A stretch of DNA of 64,000 nt from JACCVL01 sp963695375. GTDB lineage: Bacteria; Actinomycetota; Actinomycetes; Propionibacteriales; Nocardioidaceae. Made by a program: the position numbers and the translations under genes. Shown piece after piece: positions 16,794-25,381 of the stretch; the first letter of the stretch is position 1, and each line of letters opens with the position of its first letter. The stretch is from positions 1,302,001-1,366,000 of the forward strand of contig OY968767.1 of the NCBI GenBank assembly GCA_963695375.1, written 5' to 3'. The notes beneath the pieces are model-generated. The model worked only from the letters and a program-made list of their open reading frames with translations. It did no database searches and was not told the origin of the DNA.

Positions 16794-16821
16794 ACGCCCC
16801 GTGCCTCCTGCGCCGGGGCGT
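16794..16821 (+). terminator. Attenuator-like hairpin between the L10 leader and rplJ
   Basis: ACGCCCC (16794-16800), a 14-base loop region, GGGGCGT (16815-16821), followed by TCGTCG. It lies after the L10-binding leader, where it could attenuate transcription. The remaining 95 bases before rplJ show nothing further. Confidence 0.45.
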
Positions 16822-16916
16822 TCGTCGTCCCGGGATCTCGTGGGCAGCCTGTCCGCACCGACCGGTCATCGCGACCCAGCCGTGCATCCGCGCGGTCCCC
16901 CGAGGAATGGAGTGCC

Positions 16917-17450
16917 ATGGCGCGCCCGGACAAGGCGGCAGCCGTCGCCGAGCTGAGCAAGCAGTTCTCCGCGTCGTCGGGTGCTGTGCTGACCGAGTAC
17001 CGCGGGCTCAGCGTGCCGCAGCTCCAGGAGCTGCGGCGTGCCCTCGGTGACAACGCCTCGTACGCGGTGGTCAAGAACACGTTGACCAAGCTCGCGGCGC
17101 GCGACGCCGGGGTCGACGGGTTCGAGGAGCTGCTGTCCGGCCCCTCGGCGATCGCGTTCATCACCGGCGACCCGGTCGAGGCGGTGAAGGGCCTGCGTGA
17201 CTTCGCGAAGGCCAACCAGCCTCTCGTCATCAAGGGCGGCGTGCTCGACGGCCGGCCGATCAGTCCCGCCGAGATCACCAAGATGGCTGACCTGGAGTCC
17301 CGCGAGGTCCTGCTGGCCAAGATGGCCGGCGCGATGCAGGCCTCGCTCCAGAACGCCGCATCCCTGTTCAACGCACCGCTGGCGCAGATGGCTCGCGTCA
17401 TGGGTGCCCTGCAGAGCAAGACCGCGGCCGAGGCTCCGGCCGACAGCTGA
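16917..17450 (+). CDS. rplJ: 50S ribosomal protein L10
   Basis: 177 residues. The rRNA-binding N-terminal domain contains TEYRGLSVPQLQELR and YAVVKNTLTKLA; the C-terminal helix that binds L7/L12 dimers is long, as in actinobacteria. ATG 16917 is ten bases after GAGGA. With L7/L12 it forms the stalk and probably represses its own leader. Confidence 0.96.
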   Translation: MARPDKAAAVAELSKQFSASSGAVLTEYRGLSVPQLQELRRALGDNASYAVVKNTLTKLAARDAGVDGFEELLSGPSAIAFITGDPVEAVKGLRDFAKANQPLVIKGGVLDGRPISPAEITKMADLESREVLLAKMAGAMQASLQNAASLFNAPLAQMARVMGALQSKTAAEAPADS

Positions 17451-17485
17451 CCCGAGACACCGGCCCGAAAGGAAGGACCGCCATC

Positions 17486-17878
17486 ATGGCGAAGATCGCC
17501 ACGTCAGACCTGCTCGACGCGTTCAAGGAGATGACGCTGCTCGAGCTCAGCGAGTTCGTGAAGGAGTTCGAGGACACCTTCGGCGTGACCGCGGCCGCAC
17601 CGGTCGCCGTCGCCGCCGCACCCGGCGCCGGCGGCGCCGCGGGTGAGGCCGCGGCCGAGGAGGAGCAGGACGAGTTCGACGTCGTCCTCGAGGGTGCCGG
17701 CGAGAAGAAGATCCAGGTCATCAAGGAGGTCCGTGGACTCACCAGCCTCGGCCTCAAGGAGGCCAAGGAGCTCGTCGAGGCCGCGCCCAAGGCTGTGCTG
17801 GAGAAGGTCACCAAGGAAGCCGCCGACAAGGCCAAGGAGGCCCTCGAGGCCGCCGGTGCCAGCGTCTCCGTCAAGTGA
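17486..17878 (+). CDS. rplL: 50S ribosomal protein L7/L12
   Basis: 130 residues: an N-terminal dimerization domain, an Ala/Gly/Glu-rich hinge (about residues 33-60), and the C-terminal factor-binding domain with IQVIKEVRGLTSLGLKEAK. It recruits translation GTPases to the ribosome. It ends a transcription unit, since two strong hairpins follow. Confidence 0.97.
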   Translation: MAKIATSDLLDAFKEMTLLELSEFVKEFEDTFGVTAAAPVAVAAAPGAGGAAGEAAAEEEQDEFDVVLEGAGEKKIQVIKEVRGLTSLGLKEAKELVEAAPKAVLEKVTKEAADKAKEALEAAGASVSVK

Positions 17879-17900
17879 CCGACTGACGTCGCGGCACGCC

Positions 17901-17935
17901 GAGGGCGGCCATCCCGAACCGGGGTGGCCGCCCTC
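17901..17935 (+). terminator. Strong terminator hairpin after rplL
   Basis: GAGGGCGGCCA (17901-17911) and TGGCCGCCCTC (17925-17935) form a perfect 11-bp stem with a 13-base loop. No T-tract follows. Confidence 0.75.
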
Positions 17936-18010
17936 GTCGCGTCCGCCGCTCCGGCCTGGACATCGGCGGGGGTCCTCGTGCCACACTCCGCCGTCGCTCG
18001 CACCCGCTGA

Positions 18011-18037
18011 GTGCCCGGACCGCCCTGGTCCGGGCAC
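18011..18037 (+). terminator. Second strong hairpin between rplL and mkl
   Basis: GTGCCCGGACC (18011-18021), GCCCT, GGTCCGGGCAC (18027-18037): perfect 11-bp stem with a 5-base loop. With the hairpin 76 bases upstream it separates the ribosomal operon from the mce operon. I see no clear promoter for mkl in the 117 bases that follow. Confidence 0.7.
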
Positions 18038-18154
18038 TACTGGGGCGTAACCGCGCCGGGTCCCGGTCGTTGTGCAGGAGTCGGGCCGCGAGGCGGGCGT
18101 CCGGCGCATCGACCGGCTCGGGGGAGCGGCTGAGACGACGGAGGAGGGCAGGGC

Positions 18155-19132
18155 GTGGGAGTCGAGATCCGGGTCGAGGAGCTCACCAAGAGCTTCGGCA
18201 AGCAGCTGATCTGGGGCGACGTCAGCCTGACCCTCCCCAGAGGCGAGATATCGGTGATGCTGGGGCCCTCCGGGACCGGGAAGTCGGTGTTCCTCAAGAC
18301 CCTGATCGGGCTGCTGAAGCCGGACCGCGGGCACGTGCACATCCAGGGCACCGACATCGCCACCTGCAGCGAGCGTGACCTCTACGAGGTGCGCAAGCTC
18401 TTCGGCGTGCTGTTCCAGGACGGTGCGATGTTCGGGTCGATGACGCTCTACGACAACGTCGCCTTCCCCCTGCGCGAGCACACCCGCAAGTCCGAGTCGG
18501 AGATCCGTGACGTGGTCATGGAGAAGATGGAGATGGTCGGGCTGGTCGGCGCCGAGGCCAAGCTGCCCGGGGAGATCTCCGGGGGGATGCGCAAGCGCGC
18601 CGGGCTCGCCCGGGCCCTCGTGCTCGACCCCGAGATCGTGCTCTTCGACGAGCCCGACTCGGGGCTCGACCCGGTGCGCACCGCGTACCTGAACCAGCTC
18701 ATCGTGGACCTGAACGCGCAGATCGAGGCGACCTTCCTGATCGTCACTCACGACATCAACACCGCGCGCACCGTGCCGGACAACATCGGGCTGCTGTTCC
18801 ACCAGCACCTGGCGATGTTCGGCCCCCGGGAGATGCTGCTGTCCAGCGAGGAGCCCGTGGTCCGGCAGTTCCTGAACGCCCAGCGGGTCGGCCCGATCGG
18901 GATGAGCGAGGAGAAGGACGCCGACGAGCTCGCGGCCGAGGGTGACCAGGAGCTGCCGCCGCTGCCGCCGATCCCCGTGCAGCTGCCCTGCTCCGACGGT
19001 TCGATGCGCCCGACCCAGCGTGAACCCGGCCAGTGGTGCCGGGAGAACGGCATCACCCCGCCGCCCGGCTCGTTCGAGGCCGACCTGTCCATGACCCCCG
19101 GGGCGACGACCGCACGGGAGCCGGTCGGGTGA
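18155..19132 (+). CDS. mkl: Mce transporter ATPase (Mkl/MceG, MlaF family)
   Basis: 325 residues. Walker A GPSGTGKS (37-44), ABC signature SGGMRKRAG, Walker B IVLFDEPD and H-loop THD are intact, and the sequence is of the MlaF/Mkl type. A C-terminal tail of about 80 residues with a PLPPIPVQLP stretch goes beyond the ATPase core, as in mycobacterial MceG. GTG 18155 follows GGAGGAGGG. It hydrolyses ATP to drive lipid or steroid import by Mce complexes; here, unlike in M. tuberculosis where Mkl at this locus stands alone, it is fused into an mce operon by a 4-base overlap. Confidence 0.93.
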   Translation: MGVEIRVEELTKSFGKQLIWGDVSLTLPRGEISVMLGPSGTGKSVFLKTLIGLLKPDRGHVHIQGTDIATCSERDLYEVRKLFGVLFQDGAMFGSMTLYDNVAFPLREHTRKSESEIRDVVMEKMEMVGLVGAEAKLPGEISGGMRKRAGLARALVLDPEIVLFDEPDSGLDPVRTAYLNQLIVDLNAQIEATFLIVTHDINTARTVPDNIGLLFHQHLAMFGPREMLLSSEEPVVRQFLNAQRVGPIGMSEEKDADELAAEGDQELPPLPPIPVQLPCSDGSMRPTQREPGQWCRENGITPPPGSFEADLSMTPGATTAREPVG

Positions 19133-19905
19133 GCGCTGCCACGCTCACCCGCCCGGTGGCCACGGCGGGCAAGCTGTTCGCGTTCGCGCTCGACGTGTTC
19201 CGCGGGCTGTTCCGGCGCCCGTTCCAGTTCAGGGAGTTCATCCAGCAGGCCTGGTTCATCGCGTCGGTGACCATCATCCCGACGGCACTTGTGGCGATCC
19301 CGTTCGGCGCGGTCATCGCGCTGCAGGTCGGCGGGCTGATCAAGCAGTTCGGTGCCCAGTCCTTCACCGGGTCGGCGGCGGTGCTGGCCGTGGTGCGCGA
19401 GGCGGGCCCGATCGCGACCGCACTGCTGATCGCCGGCGCCGGTGGCTCCGCCATCGCCGCCGACCTCGGCGCGCGCAAGATCCGCGAGGAGCTCGACGCG
19501 ATGATGGTGCTGGGGATCGACCCCATCCAGCGCCTGGTGGTCCCGCGGGTCCTGGCGGCGATGCTCGTGGCGGTGTTCCTGAACGGCCTGACCAGCGTCG
19601 TGGGGGTGATGGGGGGATACGTCTTCAACGTGGTGCTGCAGGACGGCACACCGGGGGCCTATCTGGCCTCGTTCACCGCGCTCGCGCAGCTACCAGACCT
19701 GTGGCAGGGGATGCTCAAGGCGGTCGTCTTCGGGGCGATCGCCGCGGTCGTGGCGTCCTACAAGGGCATGAACGCCGCCGGCGGCCCCAAGGGGGTCGGT
19801 GATGCCGTCAACGAGTCGGTGGTCATCACGTTCCTGCTGTTGTTCATCGTCAACTTCGTCATGAGCGCGATCTACTTCCAGCTCGTGCCTCCGAAGGGGG
19901 GTTGA
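19129..19905 (+). CDS. yrbEA: Mce permease YrbEA (MlaE family)
   Basis: 258 residues from GTG 19129, overlapping mkl by 4 bases. It is a MlaE-type inner-membrane permease with about five hydrophobic segments and the conserved coupling region ADLGARKIREELDAMMVLGIDP that contacts the ATPase. It pairs with YrbEB to form the transmembrane channel of the Mce complex. Confidence 0.92.
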   Translation: MSAATLTRPVATAGKLFAFALDVFRGLFRRPFQFREFIQQAWFIASVTIIPTALVAIPFGAVIALQVGGLIKQFGAQSFTGSAAVLAVVREAGPIATALLIAGAGGSAIAADLGARKIREELDAMMVLGIDPIQRLVVPRVLAAMLVAVFLNGLTSVVGVMGGYVFNVVLQDGTPGAYLASFTALAQLPDLWQGMLKAVVFGAIAAVVASYKGMNAAGGPKGVGDAVNESVVITFLLLFIVNFVMSAIYFQLVPPKGG

Positions 19906-19907
19906 CG

Positions 19908-20744
19908 ATGGCGACCGCTACCGGGCTGCGCGCTGTCTACCAGCGACCCCTCTCGATGCTCGACCAGCTGGGACACGAGCTGGAGTTCTACGTCAAGGCG
20001 ATCGCCTGGACGCCGCGGACCTTACGGCGTTACCGCAAGGAGATCCTCCGGCTGCTGGCCGAGGTCACCCTGGGATCCGGGGCGCTCGCCGTGATCGGGG
20101 GGACCGTCGGTGTCATCACCGCGCTGGCGTTCTTCACCGGGACAGAGGTCGGGCTCCAGGGATACGCGGCGCTGAACCAGATCGGCACCGCGGCGTTCTC
20201 GGGGTTCGTGTCCGCCTACTTCAACACCCGGGAGATCTCGCCGCTGGTGGCGGGGATCGCGCTCGCGGCGACGGTCGGCTGCGGTTTCACCGCGCAGCTC
20301 GGTGCGATGCGGATCAGCGAGGAGGTCGACGCCCTCGAGGTGATGGCGATCCCGTCGCTGCCGTTCCTCGTCACCACCCGGATCATCGCCGGCCTGGTCG
20401 CGATCATCCCGCTGTACGTCGTCGGGCTGCTGTCCTCGTACTTCGCCACCCGGCTCACCGTCACGACCTTCTTCGGGCAGAGCTCGGGGACCTACGACCA
20501 CTACTTCAACCTGTTCCTGCCGCCCGGCGACGTGCTGTGGTCGTTCGGCAAGGTGCTGATCTTCGCCGTCGTCGTGATCATGATCCACTGCTACCACGGG
20601 TACTACGCCTCCGGCGGGCCCGCCGGGGTAGGCGTGGCCGTGGGCAAGGCGGTCCGCACCTCCATCGTGGCGATCAACGTCATCGACCTGTTCCTGTCGA
20701 TGGCGATCTGGGGTGCCACCACCACTGTGCGGTTGGCGGGGTAG
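19908..20744 (+). CDS. yrbEB: Mce permease YrbEB (MlaE family)
   Basis: 278 residues. ATG 19908 is chosen since AAGGGGGG (19894-19901) is six bases upstream; an in-frame TTG at 19902 abuts that site. The MlaE landmark is AQLGAMRISEEVDALEVMAI. Second half of the permease heterodimer. Confidence 0.92.
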   Translation: MATATGLRAVYQRPLSMLDQLGHELEFYVKAIAWTPRTLRRYRKEILRLLAEVTLGSGALAVIGGTVGVITALAFFTGTEVGLQGYAALNQIGTAAFSGFVSAYFNTREISPLVAGIALAATVGCGFTAQLGAMRISEEVDALEVMAIPSLPFLVTTRIIAGLVAIIPLYVVGLLSSYFATRLTVTTFFGQSSGTYDHYFNLFLPPGDVLWSFGKVLIFAVVVIMIHCYHGYYASGGPAGVGVAVGKAVRTSIVAINVIDLFLSMAIWGATTTVRLAG

Positions 20745-20749
20745 CGCTG

Positions 20750-22078
20750 ATGGCCGACCGGACGACTCCCCTGGCGATGGTGACGCTGCAACGCCGCGTG
20801 CTCGGTGTGCTGCTCGCCGGCCTGCTGGCCGCCGGCGGGTGGTTCACCTACGCCGTGTTCACCAAGGTGTTCGTGGACGCGGTGCCGGTCACGATGCAGG
20901 CGTCCCGGATCGGCCTCCAGCTGCCGGACGCCGCTGATGTGAAGGTCCGCGGGCTGATCGTCGGTGAGGTTCGCTCGGTGTCGGCGGATGGGTCCGGCGC
21001 ATCGGTTCAGCTGGCACTCGACCCCGACCTCGCCGACGGAATCCCCGCGGACGTCACGGCGCTGATCGTGCCGAAGACGCTGTTCGGCGAGAAGTACGTC
21101 GCGCTGCAGGTGCCAGCCGGTGCGACCGTGGGCGGCGCCGGTCCGGAAAACCCTCTCCAGGCCGGCGACGTGATCGAGAAGGCATCGGTGCCGATCGAGG
21201 TGGAGAAGGTCCTGGCCGACATCTACCCGCTGCTCCGCACGGTCCCGCCGGAAGACCTGTCGATGACCCTGAACGCGCTGGCGACGGCGCTGGAGGGTCG
21301 AGGCGACCGGCTCGGGGACAACCTGGAGCGGTTGAACGGCTACCTCGAGAAGTTCAATCCGAAGGTGCCGGCACTGGTGGGGGACCTGGACCGGCTCGGT
21401 CAGGTGTCGGACGTGTACTCCTCGGTGATGCCGGAGCTCGGCCGGCTGCTGCGCAACCAGGTCGTGACCGGGCAGACCGTGATCGCGAAGGAGCAGCAGA
21501 TCCACGACCTGTTCGTGGACGTCGCCGGCTTCGCCTCCACCACCCGGGACTTCCTGCAGCAGACCGGGGACGACATCGTGCGGCTCGGCGAGGTTTCGGT
21601 GCCGGTGACGGCGGCGCTCGCGGAGTACTCGCCGATCTACCCCTGCCTGAGCCGGGGGATGCTGAACTGGATCCCCCATATGAGCCAGGCATACCGGGAC
21701 TACAAGCTGCACATCAACCTGGAGCTGCTGCCGAACCAGCCCACCGGCTACACCACGGCCGACAACCCGCGGTACGACCCCGAGGGGATCGGCCCGAGCT
21801 GTGCCACGCTGCCGAATCCGCCGTACTCGCAGTACGGCACGCCGGCGCCACCGCTCCCTCCGGAGCGGGTCGAGAGCACCGGGACCGAGGGCTATCACAA
21901 GAACCGGGTGTCCCCGGTGTTCGACCCGACCAGCGGGTTCGCCGGCACGGCCGCCGAGCGCGACCTGCTGTCCGCGGTCGCGGGACCCGTGCTCGGCGTG
22001 GCCCCGGACCAGGTGCCCGGCCTGACCACCCTGATGCTCGGACCGCTGGCACGGGGCACCGAGGTGAGCCTGCGATGA
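20750..22078 (+). CDS. mceA: Mce family protein MceA
   Basis: 442 residues. One N-terminal membrane anchor (about 16-38) is followed by the MlaD/MCE domain (about 40-120, with VKVRGLIVGEVRSV and LFGEKYVAL), then a helical Mce4_CUP1-type region and a Pro-rich C-terminus ending VPGLTTLMLGPLARG. MCE domains ring up to form the extracytoplasmic part of the lipid channel. It starts five bases after yrbEB and its end overlaps mceB (ATGA). Confidence 0.92.
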   Translation: MADRTTPLAMVTLQRRVLGVLLAGLLAAGGWFTYAVFTKVFVDAVPVTMQASRIGLQLPDAADVKVRGLIVGEVRSVSADGSGASVQLALDPDLADGIPADVTALIVPKTLFGEKYVALQVPAGATVGGAGPENPLQAGDVIEKASVPIEVEKVLADIYPLLRTVPPEDLSMTLNALATALEGRGDRLGDNLERLNGYLEKFNPKVPALVGDLDRLGQVSDVYSSVMPELGRLLRNQVVTGQTVIAKEQQIHDLFVDVAGFASTTRDFLQQTGDDIVRLGEVSVPVTAALAEYSPIYPCLSRGMLNWIPHMSQAYRDYKLHINLELLPNQPTGYTTADNPRYDPEGIGPSCATLPNPPYSQYGTPAPPLPPERVESTGTEGYHKNRVSPVFDPTSGFAGTAAERDLLSAVAGPVLGVAPDQVPGLTTLMLGPLARGTEVSLR

Positions 22079-23154
22079 GGGGTCTGGACAAGCTGACCAT
22101 CGCCGCGCTGGTCAAGCTGGTGATCTTCCTGGTCGTGACGTCGCTGGCGACCGCTCTGCTCGCAATCACGATCGGCAACCTGACGTTCGGCTCGTCCACG
22201 TCGTACCGGGCGGTCTTCACCGACGTGACCGGGCTCAACGTCGGCGACGACGTCCGGGTGGCCGGTGTCCGGGTCGGGTCCGTGGAGGAGATCGAGGTCA
22301 CCGGAGAGGACCTCGCCCTGGTCTCCTTCGACGCCGACTCCGACATCGCGCTGACCGGGAGCACCGAGGCGCTGATCCGCTACCGCAACCTGGTGGGCCA
22401 GCGCTACATCGCGCTGAGCCCCGGGGCAGGTGGCGGCGAGGTGCTCCCCGAGGACGGCACCATCCCGGTCGAGCAGACCACCCCCGCGCTCGACCTGACC
22501 GTGCTCTTCAACGGCTTCAAGCCGCTGTTCGAGGCGCTGTCCCCCGAGGACGTGAACCAGCTGGCCTACGAGATCATCCGCGTCCTGCAGGGCGAGGGCG
22601 GCACGGTGGAGTCCCTGGTCGCCCGGACCGCCTCGCTCACCAACAGCCTCGCCGACCGGGACCGGCTGATCGGCGATGTGATCGACAACCTGGACGCGGT
22701 CCTCAGCACGCTCGGTGAGCGGGACCAGGAGCTGTCCGCGACGATCCTGCGGCTTCAGCAGTTCGTCAGCGGCCTGCACGACGACCGTCGCGCCATCCTC
22801 GGCTCGCTGACGTCGATCTCGGACCTGTCGGTGCAGACGGCGGACCTGGTGTCGGACGCCCGGCCCGCGCTGACCGAAGACATCCGGCAGCTGCGTGGAT
22901 TCGCCGGGACGCTGTCGGAGCACCGGGCCGAGGTGGACGAGGCGCTGAAGATCCTCCCGCAGAAGCTGAAGAAGGTGGGCAAGACGGCGACCTACGGGTC
23001 GTGGTTCAACTTCTACGTCTGCAACTTCCAAGGCAACATCGAGATCCCTTCCGAGCTCGCCGAGCTGCTGGCCGAGGCGGGCGTCGAGATCGGCGAGAAC
23101 GGCGCGATTCCCATCGACTACGCCGTGAACACAGCGAGGTGCAACCTCGAATGA
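22075..23154 (+). CDS. mceB: Mce family protein MceB
   Basis: 359 residues: an N-terminal transmembrane anchor (about 8-32), the MCE domain (VRVAGVRVGSVEEIEV, NLVGQRYIAL), and a long helical segment that should form the central needle. C-terminus carries the conserved WFNFYVCNF. Overlaps both neighbours by 4 bases. Confidence 0.92.
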   Translation: MRGLDKLTIAALVKLVIFLVVTSLATALLAITIGNLTFGSSTSYRAVFTDVTGLNVGDDVRVAGVRVGSVEEIEVTGEDLALVSFDADSDIALTGSTEALIRYRNLVGQRYIALSPGAGGGEVLPEDGTIPVEQTTPALDLTVLFNGFKPLFEALSPEDVNQLAYEIIRVLQGEGGTVESLVARTASLTNSLADRDRLIGDVIDNLDAVLSTLGERDQELSATILRLQQFVSGLHDDRRAILGSLTSISDLSVQTADLVSDARPALTEDIRQLRGFAGTLSEHRAEVDEALKILPQKLKKVGKTATYGSWFNFYVCNFQGNIEIPSELAELLAEAGVEIGENGAIPIDYAVNTARCNLE

Positions 23155-24158
23155 AGCCGTTCCGGGAACGCAACCCCGTCGTGATCGGGTTCGCCAGCCT
23201 CGCCGTCGTGGCCGCGATGATGCTCGCCGCCTTCCGCGCCGAGTCGCTACCGCTGATCGGCGGCGGTGACGTCTACTACGCCGCCTTCGCCGAGTCCGGC
23301 GGGCTGGAGGTCGGCGACGAGGTCCGGCTGGCCGGCGTCCGCGTCGGGCAGGTCGAAGAGATCGCCCTGGACGGCGACCAGGTGCTCGTCACGTTCCGGG
23401 TGGACAAGGGCACCGACTTCGGCCAGGACACCGCCGCGTCCATCCGGATCAAGACCCTGCTCGGGGCGCTGTTCATCCAGCTCGAGCCGGACGGCGTCGG
23501 TCAGCTCGAGCCGGACAGCACCATCCCGGTGGCGCGCACCGACGCCCCGTACGACGTGGTGTCCGCGTTCAGCGACCTGTCCTCGACCACCGAGCGGATC
23601 GACACCGAACGGCTGGCCAAGGCGTTCGACACGCTGGCCGGTGTCGCCGAGAAGACTCCGCAGGAGGTCCGCGGCTCGCTGGTCGGGCTGTCCCGGCTGT
23701 CCCGCGTGGTCGCGTCGAAGGACGCGCAGCTGAATCGCCTGCTGCGGAACCTCGAACAGGTCAGCGGCGTCATCGCCGATCGCAACACCGAGCTGGTGAC
23801 GCTGTTCGAGGACGGTGACGTCCTGTTCCGCGCCGTGGCAGCGCGCCGGGCGGCGATCCACGACCTGCTGGTCGCCAGCCGGCAGCTGTCCACCGAGCTC
23901 TCCGGCCTGATCGACGACACCAGGGCCGATCTGGCGCCCGCCCTCGCCAACCTGTCGGATGTGGTGGACACGCTGGAGCGCAATCAGTCCGAGCTGGACA
24001 GCACGATCCGCCTGATGGCGCCGTTCTACCGCGTCTTCGCGAACACGCTCGGCACCGGCCCGTGGTTCGACACCTACATCCAGAACATGCCCCCGGTTCC
24101 GGCCGTTCCGGGGTTGCCGGAGCTGCCGGAGCTGCCGGTCCGGGGCGGTCGGTCCTGA
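23151..24158 (+). CDS. mceC: Mce family protein MceC
   Basis: 335 residues, starting MKPFRERNPVVIG with a membrane anchor at about 9-27. The MCE domain reads VRLAGVRVGQVEEIAL and TLLGALFIQL; a helical region follows and the end is PVPAVPGLPELPELP, a Pro-rich tail. Overlaps mceB by 4 bases and shares one base with the mceD start. Confidence 0.92.
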   Translation: MKPFRERNPVVIGFASLAVVAAMMLAAFRAESLPLIGGGDVYYAAFAESGGLEVGDEVRLAGVRVGQVEEIALDGDQVLVTFRVDKGTDFGQDTAASIRIKTLLGALFIQLEPDGVGQLEPDSTIPVARTDAPYDVVSAFSDLSSTTERIDTERLAKAFDTLAGVAEKTPQEVRGSLVGLSRLSRVVASKDAQLNRLLRNLEQVSGVIADRNTELVTLFEDGDVLFRAVAARRAAIHDLLVASRQLSTELSGLIDDTRADLAPALANLSDVVDTLERNQSELDSTIRLMAPFYRVFANTLGTGPWFDTYIQNMPPVPAVPGLPELPELPVRGGRS

Positions 24159-25381
24159 TGGCGGGGTCGAGGCGGACGACGGGGCGGTCCGGGCTGTCCG
24201 GGCTGTCCGGGGTGCCACGAACGCTGGGGATCGCGGCCGTCGTGCTGGCGCTGCTGGCCATCACGATCGCGCTGCTGCCGGACGAGGACCGTCGGCGGCT
24301 CACGGTGGACTTCCCCCGGACGGTGTCGCTCTACGAGGGCTCGGACGTGCGGGTGCTGGGAGTCAAGGTCGGCGAGGTCGAGACCGTCACTCCGGCCGGC
24401 ACCACCGTGGAGGTCGAGCTGTGGTACGACGACGAGTACGACGTCCCCGCGGACGCCCGGGCGGTGATCGTGTCGCCGGCCGTCGTGGGCGACCGGTTCG
24501 TGCAGCTGACCCCGGCGTACACCGGAGGAGCGGAGATCGAGGACGGTGCCCGGCTGGACCAGACCGAGACCGCCGTGCCGGTCGAGTTGGACCAGATCTA
24601 CCAGTCGATCGACGATCTCTCGGTGGCCCTCGGTCCGCGTGGCGCGAACTCGGAGGGCGCCTTCAGCCGGCTGGTGAACGCGTCCGCGGCCAATCTCCGC
24701 GGCAACGGCGATCGCTTCCGGCAGATGATCCGCGACCTGTCCCTGTTCACCGGGACGCTCTCGAACAACAAGGAGGAGCTGTTCGGCAGCCTGCGGCAGG
24801 TCAGCCGGTTCGTGCACGCGCTCTACGCCAACGACGCCGCGGTGCGCGGCTTCAACGACAGCCTGGCCGAGGTGGCGGGGGTGCTCGCGGGTGAGCGGCG
24901 CCAGCTGGCGCTGACGCTGGAGACGCTCGGCGGCGCGCTGTCCGACGTCGAGGGGTTCGTGCAGCGCAACGAGGAACTGCTCGCCGACAACGTCCAGGGC
25001 CTGGTCCGGGTGACGAAGGTGCTGGTGGACCAGCGCGATGCGCTCGCGGAGGCGCTCGAGGTCGCGCCGACGGCGCTGGGCAACCTGGCCCTGGCCTACA
25101 ACACCCGCACGGGAACGCTCGACCAGCGCAGCAACTTCGGCGAGAACCTCGAGATCGCCGAAGAGGATCCCGCCCTGTTGCTGTGCACGCTGCTCAACGA
25201 GGACGAGCAGGACGAGCTCTGCGGCGTGCTGACCGAGATCTTGTCCGACGACGGTGCCCCCGAACTGCCGTTGCCCCGGGCCGAGCCGTTCGCCGGTGGC
25301 CGGGACGACGGAGACCGGCGCCGGGTCGAGGTCGAGAACGTCGACTTGACCCTCGGCGGGCTCGTGGAGGCGCCGCGATGA
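24158..25381 (+). CDS. mceD: Mce family protein MceD
   Basis: 407 residues with an Arg/Ser/Gly-rich cytoplasmic N-terminus, an anchor at about 20-40, and the MCE domain (VRVLGVKVGEVETVTP, VVGDRFVQL). The tail after about residue 345 is acidic with two cysteines (LLCTLL, ELCGVL). ATG 24158 overlaps the mceC stop (TGATG); the end overlaps mceE by 4 bases. Confidence 0.92.
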   Translation: MAGSRRTTGRSGLSGLSGVPRTLGIAAVVLALLAITIALLPDEDRRRLTVDFPRTVSLYEGSDVRVLGVKVGEVETVTPAGTTVEVELWYDDEYDVPADARAVIVSPAVVGDRFVQLTPAYTGGAEIEDGARLDQTETAVPVELDQIYQSIDDLSVALGPRGANSEGAFSRLVNASAANLRGNGDRFRQMIRDLSLFTGTLSNNKEELFGSLRQVSRFVHALYANDAAVRGFNDSLAEVAGVLAGERRQLALTLETLGGALSDVEGFVQRNEELLADNVQGLVRVTKVLVDQRDALAEALEVAPTALGNLALAYNTRTGTLDQRSNFGENLEIAEEDPALLLCTLLNEDEQDELCGVLTEILSDDGAPELPLPRAEPFAGGRDDGDRRRVEVENVDLTLGGLVEAPR

